Source of the DNA: Bradyrhizobium rifense
GTDB lineage: Bacteria; Pseudomonadota; Alphaproteobacteria; Rhizobiales; Xanthobacteraceae
Direction of reading: 5' to 3'
DNA length: 64,000 nucleotides
Assembly: GCF_008123425.1 (NCBI RefSeq)
Contig: NZ_VSSS01000041.1
Coordinates: 107,001 to 171,000, forward strand
A program made the position numbers and the translations under genes. The notes beneath the pieces were generated by a model. That model made no database searches. It was not told the DNA's origin and worked only from the letters and a program-made list of their open reading frames with translations. Position 1 is the first letter of the stretch; each line of letters starts with the position of its first letter. This document shows positions 1 to 9,589 of the stretch, piece after piece.

Positions 1-227
1 ACTGTTTCGCCGCCTGAATCGCCAGCGCCGTAGTAGTCAAACCTCAGCGTGTCGAGGCCGATAGCGCAGAGCCTCTTCGAGAGCGCGCGAATCGATCGGT
101 GGGCGTTGCTATATTCCCTGCCCCACGAACTACAGAGCAATGCCGCACCTGTAGCCGGGTAATGTGTTGCCGTCTCATAAACCCCGAAAAGACGTCGTTG
201 GTTTGATCCGAAGAAGAACGGCAACAT
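1..227 (-). CDS. Alpha/beta hydrolase, N-terminal part (runs off window)
   Basis: Partial gene read leftward, with ATG at 227-225, only 15 bases after the stop of the NRPS, so very likely co-transcribed with it. The 75 visible residues begin MLPFFFG, continue with RLFGVYE, GAALLCSSWGREY and a run ending LRFDYYGAGDSGGE. The RFDYxGxGDSxG signature is the strand-turn region before the nucleophile in serine-aminopeptidase/dienelactone-hydrolase-like enzymes that often lie beside NRPS genes as type II thioesterases or acyl transferases. The catalytic Ser, Asp and His lie beyond the window edge. A role in editing or releasing NRPS intermediates is inference from position; the fold assignment rests on the motif. 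Confidence 0.75.
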   Translation of the reverse strand, partial: MLPFFFGSNQRRLFGVYETATHYPATGAALLCSSWGREYSNAHRSIRALSKRLCAIGLDTLRFDYYGAGDSGGET

Positions 228-242
228 GGTCAAGATTTCTGC

Positions 243-3200
243 TCAGCTTGCATGCCCGCCGGCTTCGGCGATCTGTCGCAGGGTCTTGAAATATAAGGTC
301 CGGGGATCCAGCGCTCGTCCTGTGCGCTGCTTAAAGATGCCGGCCATTCTCACGGCAAGAAGCGAGTGGCCGCCCAACTCGAAGAAATTGTCGTCAGCAC
401 TGATCCCTCTCACTCGAAGTAGGTCTCCCCAAATTTCGGAGATCATTCTCTCCATTGTTGAGGTGGGCGCAACGTGTTCCGAATCCAGTGGTGCCCGAGC
501 GCTGAACGGATTGGGCAGGGCTGCGCGATCAATTTTTGCGTTGGGCGTCATGGGGACACTATCAATCGCTATAACAAGAGCGGGAACCATGTAGTCGGGA
601 AGGTGATTTCGCAGGTAATTCCGCAGTTCGCTAGCCGTCGCTTCCTCATGTTTATAAACGACGTAGGCTATCAGGCGATTGTCCGCCGCACTCAGCTCGC
701 GCGCGACGACAATCGCTTCCGCTACTGCCGGGTGCTGCCTCAGCACGAATTCGATCTCGCCGACTTCGATTCGAAAACCTCGCACCTTGATCTGATTGTC
801 AATTCGGCCAAGATGATAGAGTTCACCGTCTGAGCTCCATTTCCCAAGGTCGCCCGTTCGGTAGACTCTCTCTCTCTGCCGTTCAACGAAGCGATCGCGC
901 AGAAATCGTTCCGCCGTGAGCTCTGGCTGCCCATGATACCCCATTGCCACGCCTGTGCCAGCAATCAGAATTTCGCCGGGAACGCCGATCGGCGCTAGGT
1001 GACCGTCTTGGTCCACGATGTAAACACGGGTGTTTTCGATCGGGCGGCCTATCGAAATTGGCGACTGGCCAGGCTCAAGCCGTGCTGCAGTTGACCAGAT
1101 AGTTGTCTCGGTCGGCCCATATAAGTTCCAGAGTTCACCGACACGGGCGAGCAAAGCGTTGGCTAAATCGCGGGATAGCGCTTCGCCGCCGCACAGCGCC
1201 CGGAGGCGGCCGTCACCCTCCCAGCCGCTATCAATGAGCATGCGCCAAGTCGTGGGCGTCGCTTGCATTATTGTTGCCCTGCTCTCCGCGATCAGGCGCG
1301 AGAGCGCAACCGCATCGGAAGCCGTCGTCCTGGGCGCGAGTTCTATGCACGCACCTACGCTCAAAGGCAGATAGAGCTCCAATCCGGCAATGTCGAACGA
1401 GATCGTCGTCACGGCAACCATCACATCACTATCCCTCAGGCCAGGCCGCCGCGCCATTGAGAGCAGGAAATTCGATAGCGATTCGTGCCCGACCACGACG
1501 CCTTTCGGTCGTCCTGTCGATCCCGACGTGTAGATGATGTAGGCAACGCCTTGAGACGAGGTGCCATGCGCGTCATCGTCGCCTGTCACTTCGCTCTCTG
1601 TCATCAGAGATCCGCTATCGAGGTGAAGTAAGCCATCGGGCGGAACGATTTGATCTTTGGAGACCGAATCCGTAATCAACGCGCAGGCGCCGCTGTCTGC
1701 CAGCATGTACGCAAGCCGGCTTGTGGGAAAAGACGGGTCAAGAGGAACGTAATACGCTCCTGCCTTTTGTATGCCGAGCAACACCGCCACAAGATCGATT
1801 GATCGCGCCATACAGATTGCGATCCCGTCGTCTGGTCGGATACCGGATCTAGAGAGAGTCTTTGCAACGGCGTTAGCACGTGCGTTCAGCGCGGAGTAGC
1901 TGATCTCTTGCCCATTGAAGATTATGGCCGGTGCGTCGGGAGCTCGTACAGCCCGCTCTTCAAACATGGCAATGAAGCGAGGCCGATTTTGGTCGAGTGT
2001 GGTTGTGGCGTTCCAGCGACGCAGGATCTGCTCTTCTGCCGCGGGCAACATCGGTACCGAAGTGATATGCCGCGTAGGGGTGGCCACAATGCTCTTGAGA
2101 ATTTCGATGTATTGAGCCGCAAAACGTTCGATCGTTCGATGTTCAAACAGATCCGTATTGTACTCGAAAGTGAGCCGCTTCGATATTTGGGGGTCTACTG
2201 ATAGGCTCAGTTCGAATTGTGCGCCTCCCCTGTCTATGGCAACAGGCTCCCACTCCAGTTCGTCAAATGTAACGCCGTGGAACGGTGCATTCAGCATATT
2301 GAACATAACTTGCACGAGAGGTGCTCTACTGTTGTCTCGTGCTTGCGCAACGTCCTGGACCAACTTGTCGAAGGAAATATCCTGATGCGCATATCCATCC
2401 AGTGCGGTAGCGCGGATCCGCTTTAGCAGGGTCAGGAAGTTCGGCTGCCCAGACAAATCAACGCGTAGGGCGAGCGTGTTTACAAAGGTGCCTACAAGGG
2501 CTTCTAGATCGCTATTGGTGCGATTTGCAATTGGTACGCCGATCGCAAAGTCTTCTTGTCCGCTCAATCGGTGCAGTTGAAGCGCGAACGCCGCTAACAT
2601 GGTCATGAAGAGGGTGCTGCCCTCGCGTTTGCTCAAATTATCCAGCTTCACAAGCAACGACGGGTCGATCGGCGCCAGATAGGCGGCACCGTTTAATCTG
2701 CGTACTTGCGGACGGACGAAGTCGACCGGCAGCTCAAGCGAGGGAAGTCCCCTTAGTGTCTCCTGCCAATACGATAGTTGCTCTTCGAAGATGCTTTGAT
2801 GTTGGCGCTGCCAGATTGCATAGTCTTGGTAACGAAGCGTGATTGGTTCCAGAATGACTTGTTTTCCTGCACGCAGCGAGTTGTACGCTGTGGCCAACTC
2901 ACGAGCGACGATTCCGACCGACCATTGGTCGCCCGAAATGTGATGGACGGTCAGCTGAAGCAGATGCTCTTTGTCCGCGATTCGGAAGAGCAACGCACGA
3001 AAAACGGGGCCGCAAGTCAAATCAATCGGCGCTCGTGCATCGGCACGTGCGATCCGCAGACCTTCCTCCAACGCTGTATCGCCAAATGCTCGCAAGTCGG
3101 CCGCGACGAGCTTTTGGGGGCTCCAAGGTTCGATCCGCTGCCCGATCTCGCCGTCCAATTCGTAGAAAGTGCTGCGCAAATTCTCGTGCCGGCGACGCAC

Positions 3201-6200
3201 TTCGTCCAAGGCTTTCGAAAAGGCTTCGGCATCAAGAGTGCCGAATAAGCGCACGGCGCCACTTAAATTGTAGGCGGAATTCTGCGGATCGAGGGATTGT
3301 ATCAACCACATTCGCTGCTGCGAAAAAGAAAGCGTCGGTTGAGATCTGTCGATCTGAGAGGCGATCCGTCCGACCACTTGTCTGACCGAGGTTACTTCTG
3401 CGGTGCCGTCTTCGGCGGCTTGACCCGCGGAATCGGGTGGAGGAATAATTGCCTGTTTTCCGTTGGCCTCGTCGATTCGTCGGGCGAGGCCCTCCAGCGT
3501 TGGGGTCTCGAAGATCGTGCGAAGAGCAAGTTCGACGTTGAGAATACGGGAAACACGCGAGGCAAGCTGGGTCGCGAGCAGCGAGTGGCCGCCCAAATCA
3601 AAGAAGTTGTCGAACCTTCCGAAATGCTCGATCCTCAGGACGTCCCGCCAAATAGCGTATAGCGCGATTTCTGTGCTTCCTAGCGGCGCGAAATCGAGAG
3701 CAGTTTCCGTTCTTGGCCAGCCTCGGGCTGCAAGTGAGGCTCGATCGACCTTTCCGCTAGCGGCTAAGGGCAGGGCAGCAATGGGAAGGTACGACGCCGG
3801 TTGCCAAAGACCGGGCAAGCTCCGGGACGCTGCTGTGCGCATTTTTTCGATCAGGGCGGCAGTCTGTCCGCTGAACGAGTGGGATGCCGCGCTCTCTGTG
3901 AAGTAGGCGAGGAGTTTCGGCTCAGACGCAGCGTTCTCGCAGACAACAACTGCGGCCTCCTTGACGCCTTCGATCCGTGTCAGAAATAGCTCGATATCAT
4001 TTAAGTCGACCGAAAGGCCATGAAACCGCATTCGAAGGTCGTGGCGGCGCCCGAGAAACTCCACGGCACTGTCGGAACGCCACCGTCCAAGGTCCCCGGT
4101 CTTGTATAGACGCGCGTTCGGATGAGCAGGGTCAACTGGCGATCGGACGAGCTTTTCCGTGGCGAAGTTCGGGTGGCTGCCCGGGACCCCAATGCCCCCA
4201 ATGTAGATCTCGCCCAAGACGCCGGCTGGCACCGGCTGCATCAATGGATCGAGAATGTGCACTTGAGTATTGGCGATCGGGCGTCCAATCGCTGTTCCTT
4301 GAGAGGGGCCTTCAGTCAAGCATTCCCAGTGAGCGGCCTCGAACTCACCATTGGTCGGAACGTATAAATAATAGAGGCGTGCCTCCGGCAGATGATCGCG
4401 ACACCGCCGTGCCAATTGGGACGGTAACTGCTCGCCGCTGCAGAAAATCCGACGCAACGAACGACACCTTACAATGCCCTCGGAATTAAGAAACGACGGA
4501 AGTGCGGATGGAAAGAAATGAGCTGTGGTGATACCAAACGCATCGATCAGCTGTGTCAGGTACTCCGGCTCAAGATATCCTGACGGTTTAGCCATGATCA
4601 GCTTGGCTCCGACCCCGAGTGGCCAGAATAATTCCCAGACCGATGCGGAAAGCTCAAATGGCGTCTTTTGTAGCACGCAATCGTCAATCGTAAGGTGATA
4701 CTGGTCCTGCATCCACTGCAACCGATTTGCGAGCCCCCGGTGCTCGTTCAGCGTTTCCGTCGGTCTGCCTGTGAGGCCCAAGCTGAAGATTACACAAGCG
4801 AGGTTATTCGGAGTTAATCCAACCGCCTGTGCATCGAGGTCAGTCCCCGCAAAAGACGAAATGACTTCATCGTCACGATCCATGCAGATCGTTTTGCATT
4901 GCACGTTCGGGAGTCGCGCTCGTACGCTATTCGCGGTCAGGATGATCGATGGACGGATTGTTCCGAGCAGCAATGCGATTCGGTCGGGCCCAAGAGCGGG
5001 ATCAATCGGGACATAGGCTCCTCCAGATTTCAGGACGGCGAGGAGTGCCACTAGCATCTCGATGGATTGATCGAGACAGATCGGAACAAGCATGTCCGGT
5101 CCGACACCTTCCGCCTGAAGGCAGCGGGCAAGCTTGTTGGCGCTGAGATTCAATTCAGAGTAAGTCAGGTTCGTCCTTTCGAACGAGACTGCAACCCTAT
5201 CAGGGGTAGCTCTTGCCTGCTTTTCGAAGTATTGATGAACGAGAGTGTCGTCTTGGTAGTCGTAGCGGGCGTTGTTGATGCCGACCAACATCTTCTCCTG
5301 TTCCGACGAGGAGAGAAGGGCGGCACGGTTGCTAATGGTATCGGGCCTCGCTGTGCATTGACTTATTAGGGAAAACAGATTGCCGAGATGCTCATCAAGT
5401 TGTTTCTGGTCGTATCTGGCAGAGTTGGCGACAACGTCGATCCGATATCCGGTCTTAGCCGAGCCTCCGTAATAGACAAATTGGATGTCCTCGACCCGCC
5501 AGTTGCCCAACGGGAGGCGCCGAATAACCTGGTCCGAGAAGCGGATGTCTTCATCCAGGGGCATATAGTTCGCAAAGGCGGAGAATAGGTCGGCGGTTTG
5601 TGGCGATAGCCCCAAGTCGCGGCGCAGGTCTTCGATCCGATACAATTGATGACGGAAGGCCTCGCGCATCGCGCGGGCTGTTCGGCGTAGCAGGGCGTCA
5701 AAATCTTCGTTAGGATTCAGGCGAAGCCGAAGAGGGATCACGTTGGCTGCCATGCCGACGGCGCGTTTTGAGTGACGGCCGATTCGCGCCGAGACTTGCA
5801 TTCCCAACACAATGTCGCAAGATCCAGTCATGCGGTAGAAATAGAGAGCGATGCCGGCCATCATCACGGCCGCCGCACTCGATCCGTAGGCTCGGCCGAA
5901 CGACTCGATGTCAACTTCACCAGGAAGCCAACCGGTGATCTGTCGGACGCCTGCGTCTGGTGCAGTGGCAGCCGTGCAAGTAGAAAGAGTTGTGGCCTCC
6001 GGACATCCCTCGAGAAGGTTCAGCCAATAGTCTCGATCCCGCAAATAATATTGAGATCGACGATAAGCAGCTTCGGCTTCGACGAGGTCGTTTTGCGACG
6101 CAAAGCGTTCGAGTTCGCAGTGCTGCCCGTTGATCAGACGACCGTAGATATCGGCAACACGACGAAGCAGAAGCGTCCATCCAAAGCCGTCGTTCACGAG

Positions 6201-6650
6201 GTGATGGTTGACCGCATAAAAAAAACAGCAGTCGGCGTTGACGCGAAGCAAGGCAAAACGAAACAGCGGGCCGTGAGCCAGATCAAAAGCGCGGGACAGA
6301 TCCGCGCGCATCCAGGCTTCGGCTGCTGAGCGCGAATCAAAGACGACGAATGGCATTACCCAATCGTCGTCTTTACCGAGGTATTGTTGGGGCCCGTCGG
6401 CGGTTCGAACGACGCGGAGGTGCAGGGCGCCTGCCTCCTTGACCGCCTGCCGCAAAGCCAATTCGAAGCACTCTTTGTCAATGGCTCCGCTGATTTCGAC
6501 GCACTCTCCTATATTGAAAGCCGGATCGTGCTCGTTCAGCATCTGGGCTAGCCAAATGCTGACCTGACCTTGCGTAAGGGGAAAAAGCTGCGGGTTTTCG
6601 GAATTTGAGTTCTCTAGGTCCAAGGGAAAATCTGCTCCTCGGCGTATCAA
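243..6650 (-). CDS. Non-ribosomal peptide synthetase, C-A*-T-C-A(Gly)-T
   Basis: 2135-residue dimodular NRPS. C1 spans about 20-440 with HHLVNDG at 149-155. A1 spans about 480-970 but is degenerate: FSLGLTGRPTE near 622 replaces YTSGSTGRPKG, the Asp that binds the amino group is Ser668, and YVPTNGE near 763 replaces YGPTE; the late Lys (ASGKVDR, about 965) remains. T1 has LGGHSL with Ser1023. C2 spans about 1105-1530, with HHISGDQ at 1236-1242 (the usual final Gly is Gln). A2 has YTSGSTGRPKG from 1707 and specificity residues that I read as D-I-L-Q-L-G-L-I-W-K, the glycine code. T2 carries Ser2096. There is no thioesterase; the hydrolase immediately downstream may supply release. The start is TTG with no strong ribosome site, and a second TTG nine codons later is possible. 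The gene diverges from a flippase gene. Product unknown. Confidence 0.95.
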   Translation of the reverse strand: MIRRGADFPLDLENSNSENPQLFPLTQGQVSIWLAQMLNEHDPAFNIGECVEISGAIDKECFELALRQAVKEAGALHLRVVRTADGPQQYLGKDDDWVMPFVVFDSRSAAEAWMRADLSRAFDLAHGPLFRFALLRVNADCCFFYAVNHHLVNDGFGWTLLLRRVADIYGRLINGQHCELERFASQNDLVEAEAAYRRSQYYLRDRDYWLNLLEGCPEATTLSTCTAATAPDAGVRQITGWLPGEVDIESFGRAYGSSAAAVMMAGIALYFYRMTGSCDIVLGMQVSARIGRHSKRAVGMAANVIPLRLRLNPNEDFDALLRRTARAMREAFRHQLYRIEDLRRDLGLSPQTADLFSAFANYMPLDEDIRFSDQVIRRLPLGNWRVEDIQFVYYGGSAKTGYRIDVVANSARYDQKQLDEHLGNLFSLISQCTARPDTISNRAALLSSSEQEKMLVGINNARYDYQDDTLVHQYFEKQARATPDRVAVSFERTNLTYSELNLSANKLARCLQAEGVGPDMLVPICLDQSIEMLVALLAVLKSGGAYVPIDPALGPDRIALLLGTIRPSIILTANSVRARLPNVQCKTICMDRDDEVISSFAGTDLDAQAVGLTPNNLACVIFSLGLTGRPTETLNEHRGLANRLQWMQDQYHLTIDDCVLQKTPFELSASVWELFWPLGVGAKLIMAKPSGYLEPEYLTQLIDAFGITTAHFFPSALPSFLNSEGIVRCRSLRRIFCSGEQLPSQLARRCRDHLPEARLYYLYVPTNGEFEAAHWECLTEGPSQGTAIGRPIANTQVHILDPLMQPVPAGVLGEIYIGGIGVPGSHPNFATEKLVRSPVDPAHPNARLYKTGDLGRWRSDSAVEFLGRRHDLRMRFHGLSVDLNDIELFLTRIEGVKEAAVVVCENAASEPKLLAYFTESAASHSFSGQTAALIEKMRTAASRSLPGLWQPASYLPIAALPLAASGKVDRASLAARGWPRTETALDFAPLGSTEIALYAIWRDVLRIEHFGRFDNFFDLGGHSLLATQLASRVSRILNVELALRTIFETPTLEGLARRIDEANGKQAIIPPPDSAGQAAEDGTAEVTSVRQVVGRIASQIDRSQPTLSFSQQRMWLIQSLDPQNSAYNLSGAVRLFGTLDAEAFSKALDEVRRRHENLRSTFYELDGEIGQRIEPWSPQKLVAADLRAFGDTALEEGLRIARADARAPIDLTCGPVFRALLFRIADKEHLLQLTVHHISGDQWSVGIVARELATAYNSLRAGKQVILEPITLRYQDYAIWQRQHQSIFEEQLSYWQETLRGLPSLELPVDFVRPQVRRLNGAAYLAPIDPSLLVKLDNLSKREGSTLFMTMLAAFALQLHRLSGQEDFAIGVPIANRTNSDLEALVGTFVNTLALRVDLSGQPNFLTLLKRIRATALDGYAHQDISFDKLVQDVAQARDNSRAPLVQVMFNMLNAPFHGVTFDELEWEPVAIDRGGAQFELSLSVDPQISKRLTFEYNTDLFEHRTIERFAAQYIEILKSIVATPTRHITSVPMLPAAEEQILRRWNATTTLDQNRPRFIAMFEERAVRAPDAPAIIFNGQEISYSALNARANAVAKTLSRSGIRPDDGIAICMARSIDLVAVLLGIQKAGAYYVPLDPSFPTSRLAYMLADSGACALITDSVSKDQIVPPDGLLHLDSGSLMTESEVTGDDDAHGTSSQGVAYIIYTSGSTGRPKGVVVGHESLSNFLLSMARRPGLRDSDVMVAVTTISFDIAGLELYLPLSVGACIELAPRTTASDAVALSRLIAESRATIMQATPTTWRMLIDSGWEGDGRLRALCGGEALSRDLANALLARVGELWNLYGPTETTIWSTAARLEPGQSPISIGRPIENTRVYIVDQDGHLAPIGVPGEILIAGTGVAMGYHGQPELTAERFLRDRFVERQRERVYRTGDLGKWSSDGELYHLGRIDNQIKVRGFRIEVGEIEFVLRQHPAVAEAIVVARELSAADNRLIAYVVYKHEEATASELRNYLRNHLPDYMVPALVIAIDSVPMTPNAKIDRAALPNPFSARAPLDSEHVAPTSTMERMISEIWGDLLRVRGISADDNFFELGGHSLLAVRMAGIFKQRTGRALDPRTLYFKTLRQIAEAGGHAS

Positions 6651-6934
6651 ATTTAACTGTCTTGAAAGTCAGAATTAGCGGCTAAGGTGTTGCAGTACCA
6701 CAGTTTGCATACTACTGGAATATTCTCGGTCGACGCAGATATCCAGATCATAGGATTAACAGGCGCATGACAGGGAACCGGAGGGGATTTGTCTAGCGCG
6801 CTGAGACTTGACCTCGTGTGTCGATTTGTCGCCAGCCCTCTCGCGGAGCATGATTGCCCGCCACGGCCGCGGCACCCTGGGCTCGGCCATGCAAACGCCA
6901 GAACTCCCCTGGCCGGTTCCATGGAGAAGGTCAG

Positions 6935-8389
6935 ATGGGCGTGAGAAGGGCGCTTTTCTGGGCGACGATCGGGCGAAACCTCGTCATGTTAATCAATCTC
7001 GCGGTGGCAATCATCGTCGGAAGGCTGATAGGGCCCTCTGCCTTCGGCGTTTCAGTTCTCGGCGGCTCGGCTCTTATCGTTGCTGAAGCCCTGCGTGAGA
7101 TCGGCGGAGGCGCCTATCTAATTCAGGAAAAAGAACTGACGGCGCGGCAAATCCGCACGAGCATCACGGCGAGTGTTCTCATATCAATCGCGATATCGGT
7201 TCTCTTGTACTCTTCCGCTGGTCCGATCGCGGACTTCTACAACTTGCCAGAGGTCGGCCACTATATCCGGATTGCTGCGCTCGGATACCTTCTCGGGCCG
7301 TTTATTTTTCCAGTCTTTGCACTCATGAGCCGCGAAATGGCTTTTGGATCCTTTGCGTTCGTCAATGCGTCGATGGCCGTCGTGGGTGGACTCACAAGTT
7401 TTTGGCTAGCAAAATTGGGTTTTGGATACATTTCGCTTGCCTGGGCAACGGTTGCGGCCTCGGTTGCGGGGAGCGTGCTCTGCTTTCTGCTTCGCTCCGA
7501 TCGCTCAATCTATTTACCATCACTAAGTGAGTGGCGCAGCGTAATAGGTTTTGGAGCCTTTGATGGCGCGACAGCGCTCGTTGCCGCAATAGGCGAATAT
7601 GCCCCATATATTGTCATCGGTAGGGTACTCGATGCGGCCAATGTCGGGATTGCGCAGCGTGCGGTTCTGCTTGCAGCTTTTCCCGAAAGAGTAATACTCG
7701 CCGGCGTGGGCGCAACCGCCCTTCCGGTCTTTTCGCGAAGCGTGCGTGAAAAGTCAGATACCGGTGCGGTCTATCTCAATGTGCTTGAGTTGATATCTGC
7801 GGTCCATTGGCCCTGCCTCCTATTGCTGGGTACGGTCTCGACGCCTTTGGTCGGCATTGTGCTGGGGCCTCAATGGATTGAGGTCGCGCCGCTTGTGAGG
7901 ATCCTCTGTCTTGCGGCCGCTTTCTCCTTTCCCTTGGCCCTCCAATATCCTGTTCTCGTTGCGGTTGGCGCCGTGAGATCGCTGCCGCCGCTCGTTGCTG
8001 GGCAGGTCATATTGAACACCGCGGTTACTGCATTTGCCGCAAGCCATGGCCTATTCTCGATTGCGTGGTGCTTGGTTGGCATCATACCTTTAAACGCGCT
8101 GATCGCGGTTGCAGTAGTTCGCCGGTATCTCGATTTTTGCTGGAGCGATTTCTTCGGCGCGCTTCGGAAGAGCGTTGTGCTCACGATCTTTAGTGGCTCC
8201 TTTCCAATTTGGGTAGTTCTCACCCGTGGGCATCTGGGTGACGTCTCGATTGAAACAGGATTGCTCGGCGTACTGCTATCGATAGTCGGGTGGGGCATCG
8301 GCCTGCTCGTGACGCGCCATCCGCTTCGTCTCGAGTTGGTTCGAGCGGCGAAGATAATAAAAGAGAATGTTGATGCATGGGTGCATTAA
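6935..8389 (+). CDS. Polysaccharide flippase, Wzx/MATE-like (first copy)
   Basis: 484-residue integral membrane protein, hydrophobic throughout with about 12-14 predicted helices. It has the N-terminal pattern of the polysaccharide_synt/MurJ-MATE exporter family (RRALFWATIGRNLVMLINL, then GRLIGPSAFG) and a polar LIQEKELT loop after helix 2. Such proteins flip undecaprenyl-diphosphate-linked repeat units to the periplasm. I chose ATG 6935 because GGAGAAGG lies 4-11 bases upstream; an in-frame TTG at 6854 would add an unconserved, non-hydrophobic 27-residue tail. It diverges from the NRPS across a 284-base gap, so the two may share a control region. The window has a second flippase at 45905. 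Which substrate each carries cannot be told from sequence. Confidence 0.9.
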   Translation: MGVRRALFWATIGRNLVMLINLAVAIIVGRLIGPSAFGVSVLGGSALIVAEALREIGGGAYLIQEKELTARQIRTSITASVLISIAISVLLYSSAGPIADFYNLPEVGHYIRIAALGYLLGPFIFPVFALMSREMAFGSFAFVNASMAVVGGLTSFWLAKLGFGYISLAWATVAASVAGSVLCFLLRSDRSIYLPSLSEWRSVIGFGAFDGATALVAAIGEYAPYIVIGRVLDAANVGIAQRAVLLAAFPERVILAGVGATALPVFSRSVREKSDTGAVYLNVLELISAVHWPCLLLLGTVSTPLVGIVLGPQWIEVAPLVRILCLAAAFSFPLALQYPVLVAVGAVRSLPPLVAGQVILNTAVTAFAASHGLFSIAWCLVGIIPLNALIAVAVVRRYLDFCWSDFFGALRKSVVLTIFSGSFPIWVVLTRGHLGDVSIETGLLGVLLSIVGWGIGLLVTRHPLRLELVRAAKIIKENVDAWVH

Positions 8390-8635
8390 CCCTTGCCAGG
8401 ACTGATGCGCACGAACGTGCCACATGATCTTGGACCAATCGCGCTAGAGGGCACCATTTGCTGCATCGCAAAAAGAGTTGCTTGTGTCTCTCTCTCTCTC
8501 GCAACTTTGGAGTGCGCTTGCAATCCGACGGAAAATGTGGGGAAAGCTTAACTGCAAGCCGACGCCGGTGCTCCGCAAAATACTGCTGCGCAAACTGGTT
8601 CACCGGCGGGACCGGTATGCTTATATATACCCAGT

Positions 8636-8857
8636 TTAGCTCGGAGCCCTGGTCTCGCGGATGACCATGCGATGCGACGACGAATGAGGCGGCGATACCT
8701 GTCTTGAGGACGCTGGCCCATCGTCCGACAACATTGTAACTCGGAACTTTCGCTCAGCCGGCGGACGGGCAATCATTGCACCCGCATAGACTGCAAGGGA
8801 AAGAATTGCAACTGTGATTGCAACCGCGCCTCCAAGCAAAATCCATAAAATCGACAT
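8636..8857 (-). CDS. Small single-span membrane protein, hypothetical
   Basis: 73-residue protein with one clear N-terminal transmembrane segment (ILWILLGGAVAITVAILSL) followed by a basic, Ser/Pro-rich tail. A strong ribosome site, GGGGGAG, ends about 4 bases before the ATG at 8857-8855, which is the main reason to call it over overlapping frames on the other strand. Topology suggests a short periplasmic or membrane-edge N terminus and a cytoplasmic tail. I do not recognise a family. It stands alone between the flippase and a small plus-strand gene, and nothing in the context assigns a function. Confidence 0.45.
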   Translation of the reverse strand: MSILWILLGGAVAITVAILSLAVYAGAMIARPPAERKFRVTMLSDDGPASSRQVSPPHSSSHRMVIRETRAPS

Positions 8858-9055
8858 CCGGCTCCCCCAGAATTCATGCCGCCCAGTACAAGGCAGCGCA
8901 TCTAGCGTGCCAAGCGAATCGTTTAGCTAATCACCCCAACGTAAGGGTGGAACCAAAATCGGGCGGCTTCTAGGCGCGTAGGTATACAAGTTAACACACT
9001 CATGTTTGTTCCAGCCAATTGCGGGAACTACGCAGGGCAATTCAGGTTTCTTGCT

Positions 9056-9313
9056 ATGTCTACCAGTGATCCTCGTGAACTTGCGCAGTTGCTCGACGGG
9101 GCAAGACGCAGTCTGGGAAATGGAATCAACCACGACTTTCTGAGGAGGGCTCAGATTGATAAGGGTTGGATTTCTCAAAGAGCAGTTATTGAGGAGTATT
9201 ATCGTCTCATCGCACGCTCCGATGAGGATCAGCTGTCGCAGCAGCGCCCACGGCATGGCTCACGCGTAAAAAAGTGGCTTACCAACTTTGTTGGACGTCG
9301 GAACCGCGGGTAA
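9056..9313 (+). CDS. Hypothetical small basic protein
   Basis: 85 residues from the ATG at 9056 (an upstream in-frame ATG at 9002 would add 18 residues). It begins MSTSDPRELAQLLDGARR and ends with a strongly basic tail (VKKWLTNFVGRRNRG). The middle looks helical (DFLRRAQIDKGWISQRAVIEEYYRLI). No signal peptide, membrane span or recognisable motif. The ribosome site is weak. The sequence looks protein-like (amphipathic helices, few rare stretches) rather than shadow-like, and no good gene competes on the other strand, but support is modest. Confidence 0.4.
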   Translation: MSTSDPRELAQLLDGARRSLGNGINHDFLRRAQIDKGWISQRAVIEEYYRLIARSDEDQLSQQRPRHGSRVKKWLTNFVGRRNRG

Positions 9314-9589
9314 GAGCGGGATGCAATTGCAGGTTTCCAGCAACTACAACCAAAGATTGGTTAATGTGCTGTGCTGCCGCGAGGGGAATACCCGCTAAGA
9401 CTCGCTTTTTCTGCCGACGCCGGTTTTTACCGGTCGCAGTTTGTCCGCTTTCGTGCGTGTGTGCGGCAGCAATCGACACAAGATATGGATGGCCTCAGGC
9501 TGAATTCTCCATGAGATCTGGCGGCTTGCAGATAATTATATTATTGAATAACCTATTAATTATTCTTTTATCAGGCGGCTTTGCAAAAA

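Noticed and set aside
8484..8500. CT dinucleotide run as a phase-variable tract
   Set aside because: Short (about six units) and not inside or just upstream of a supported gene.
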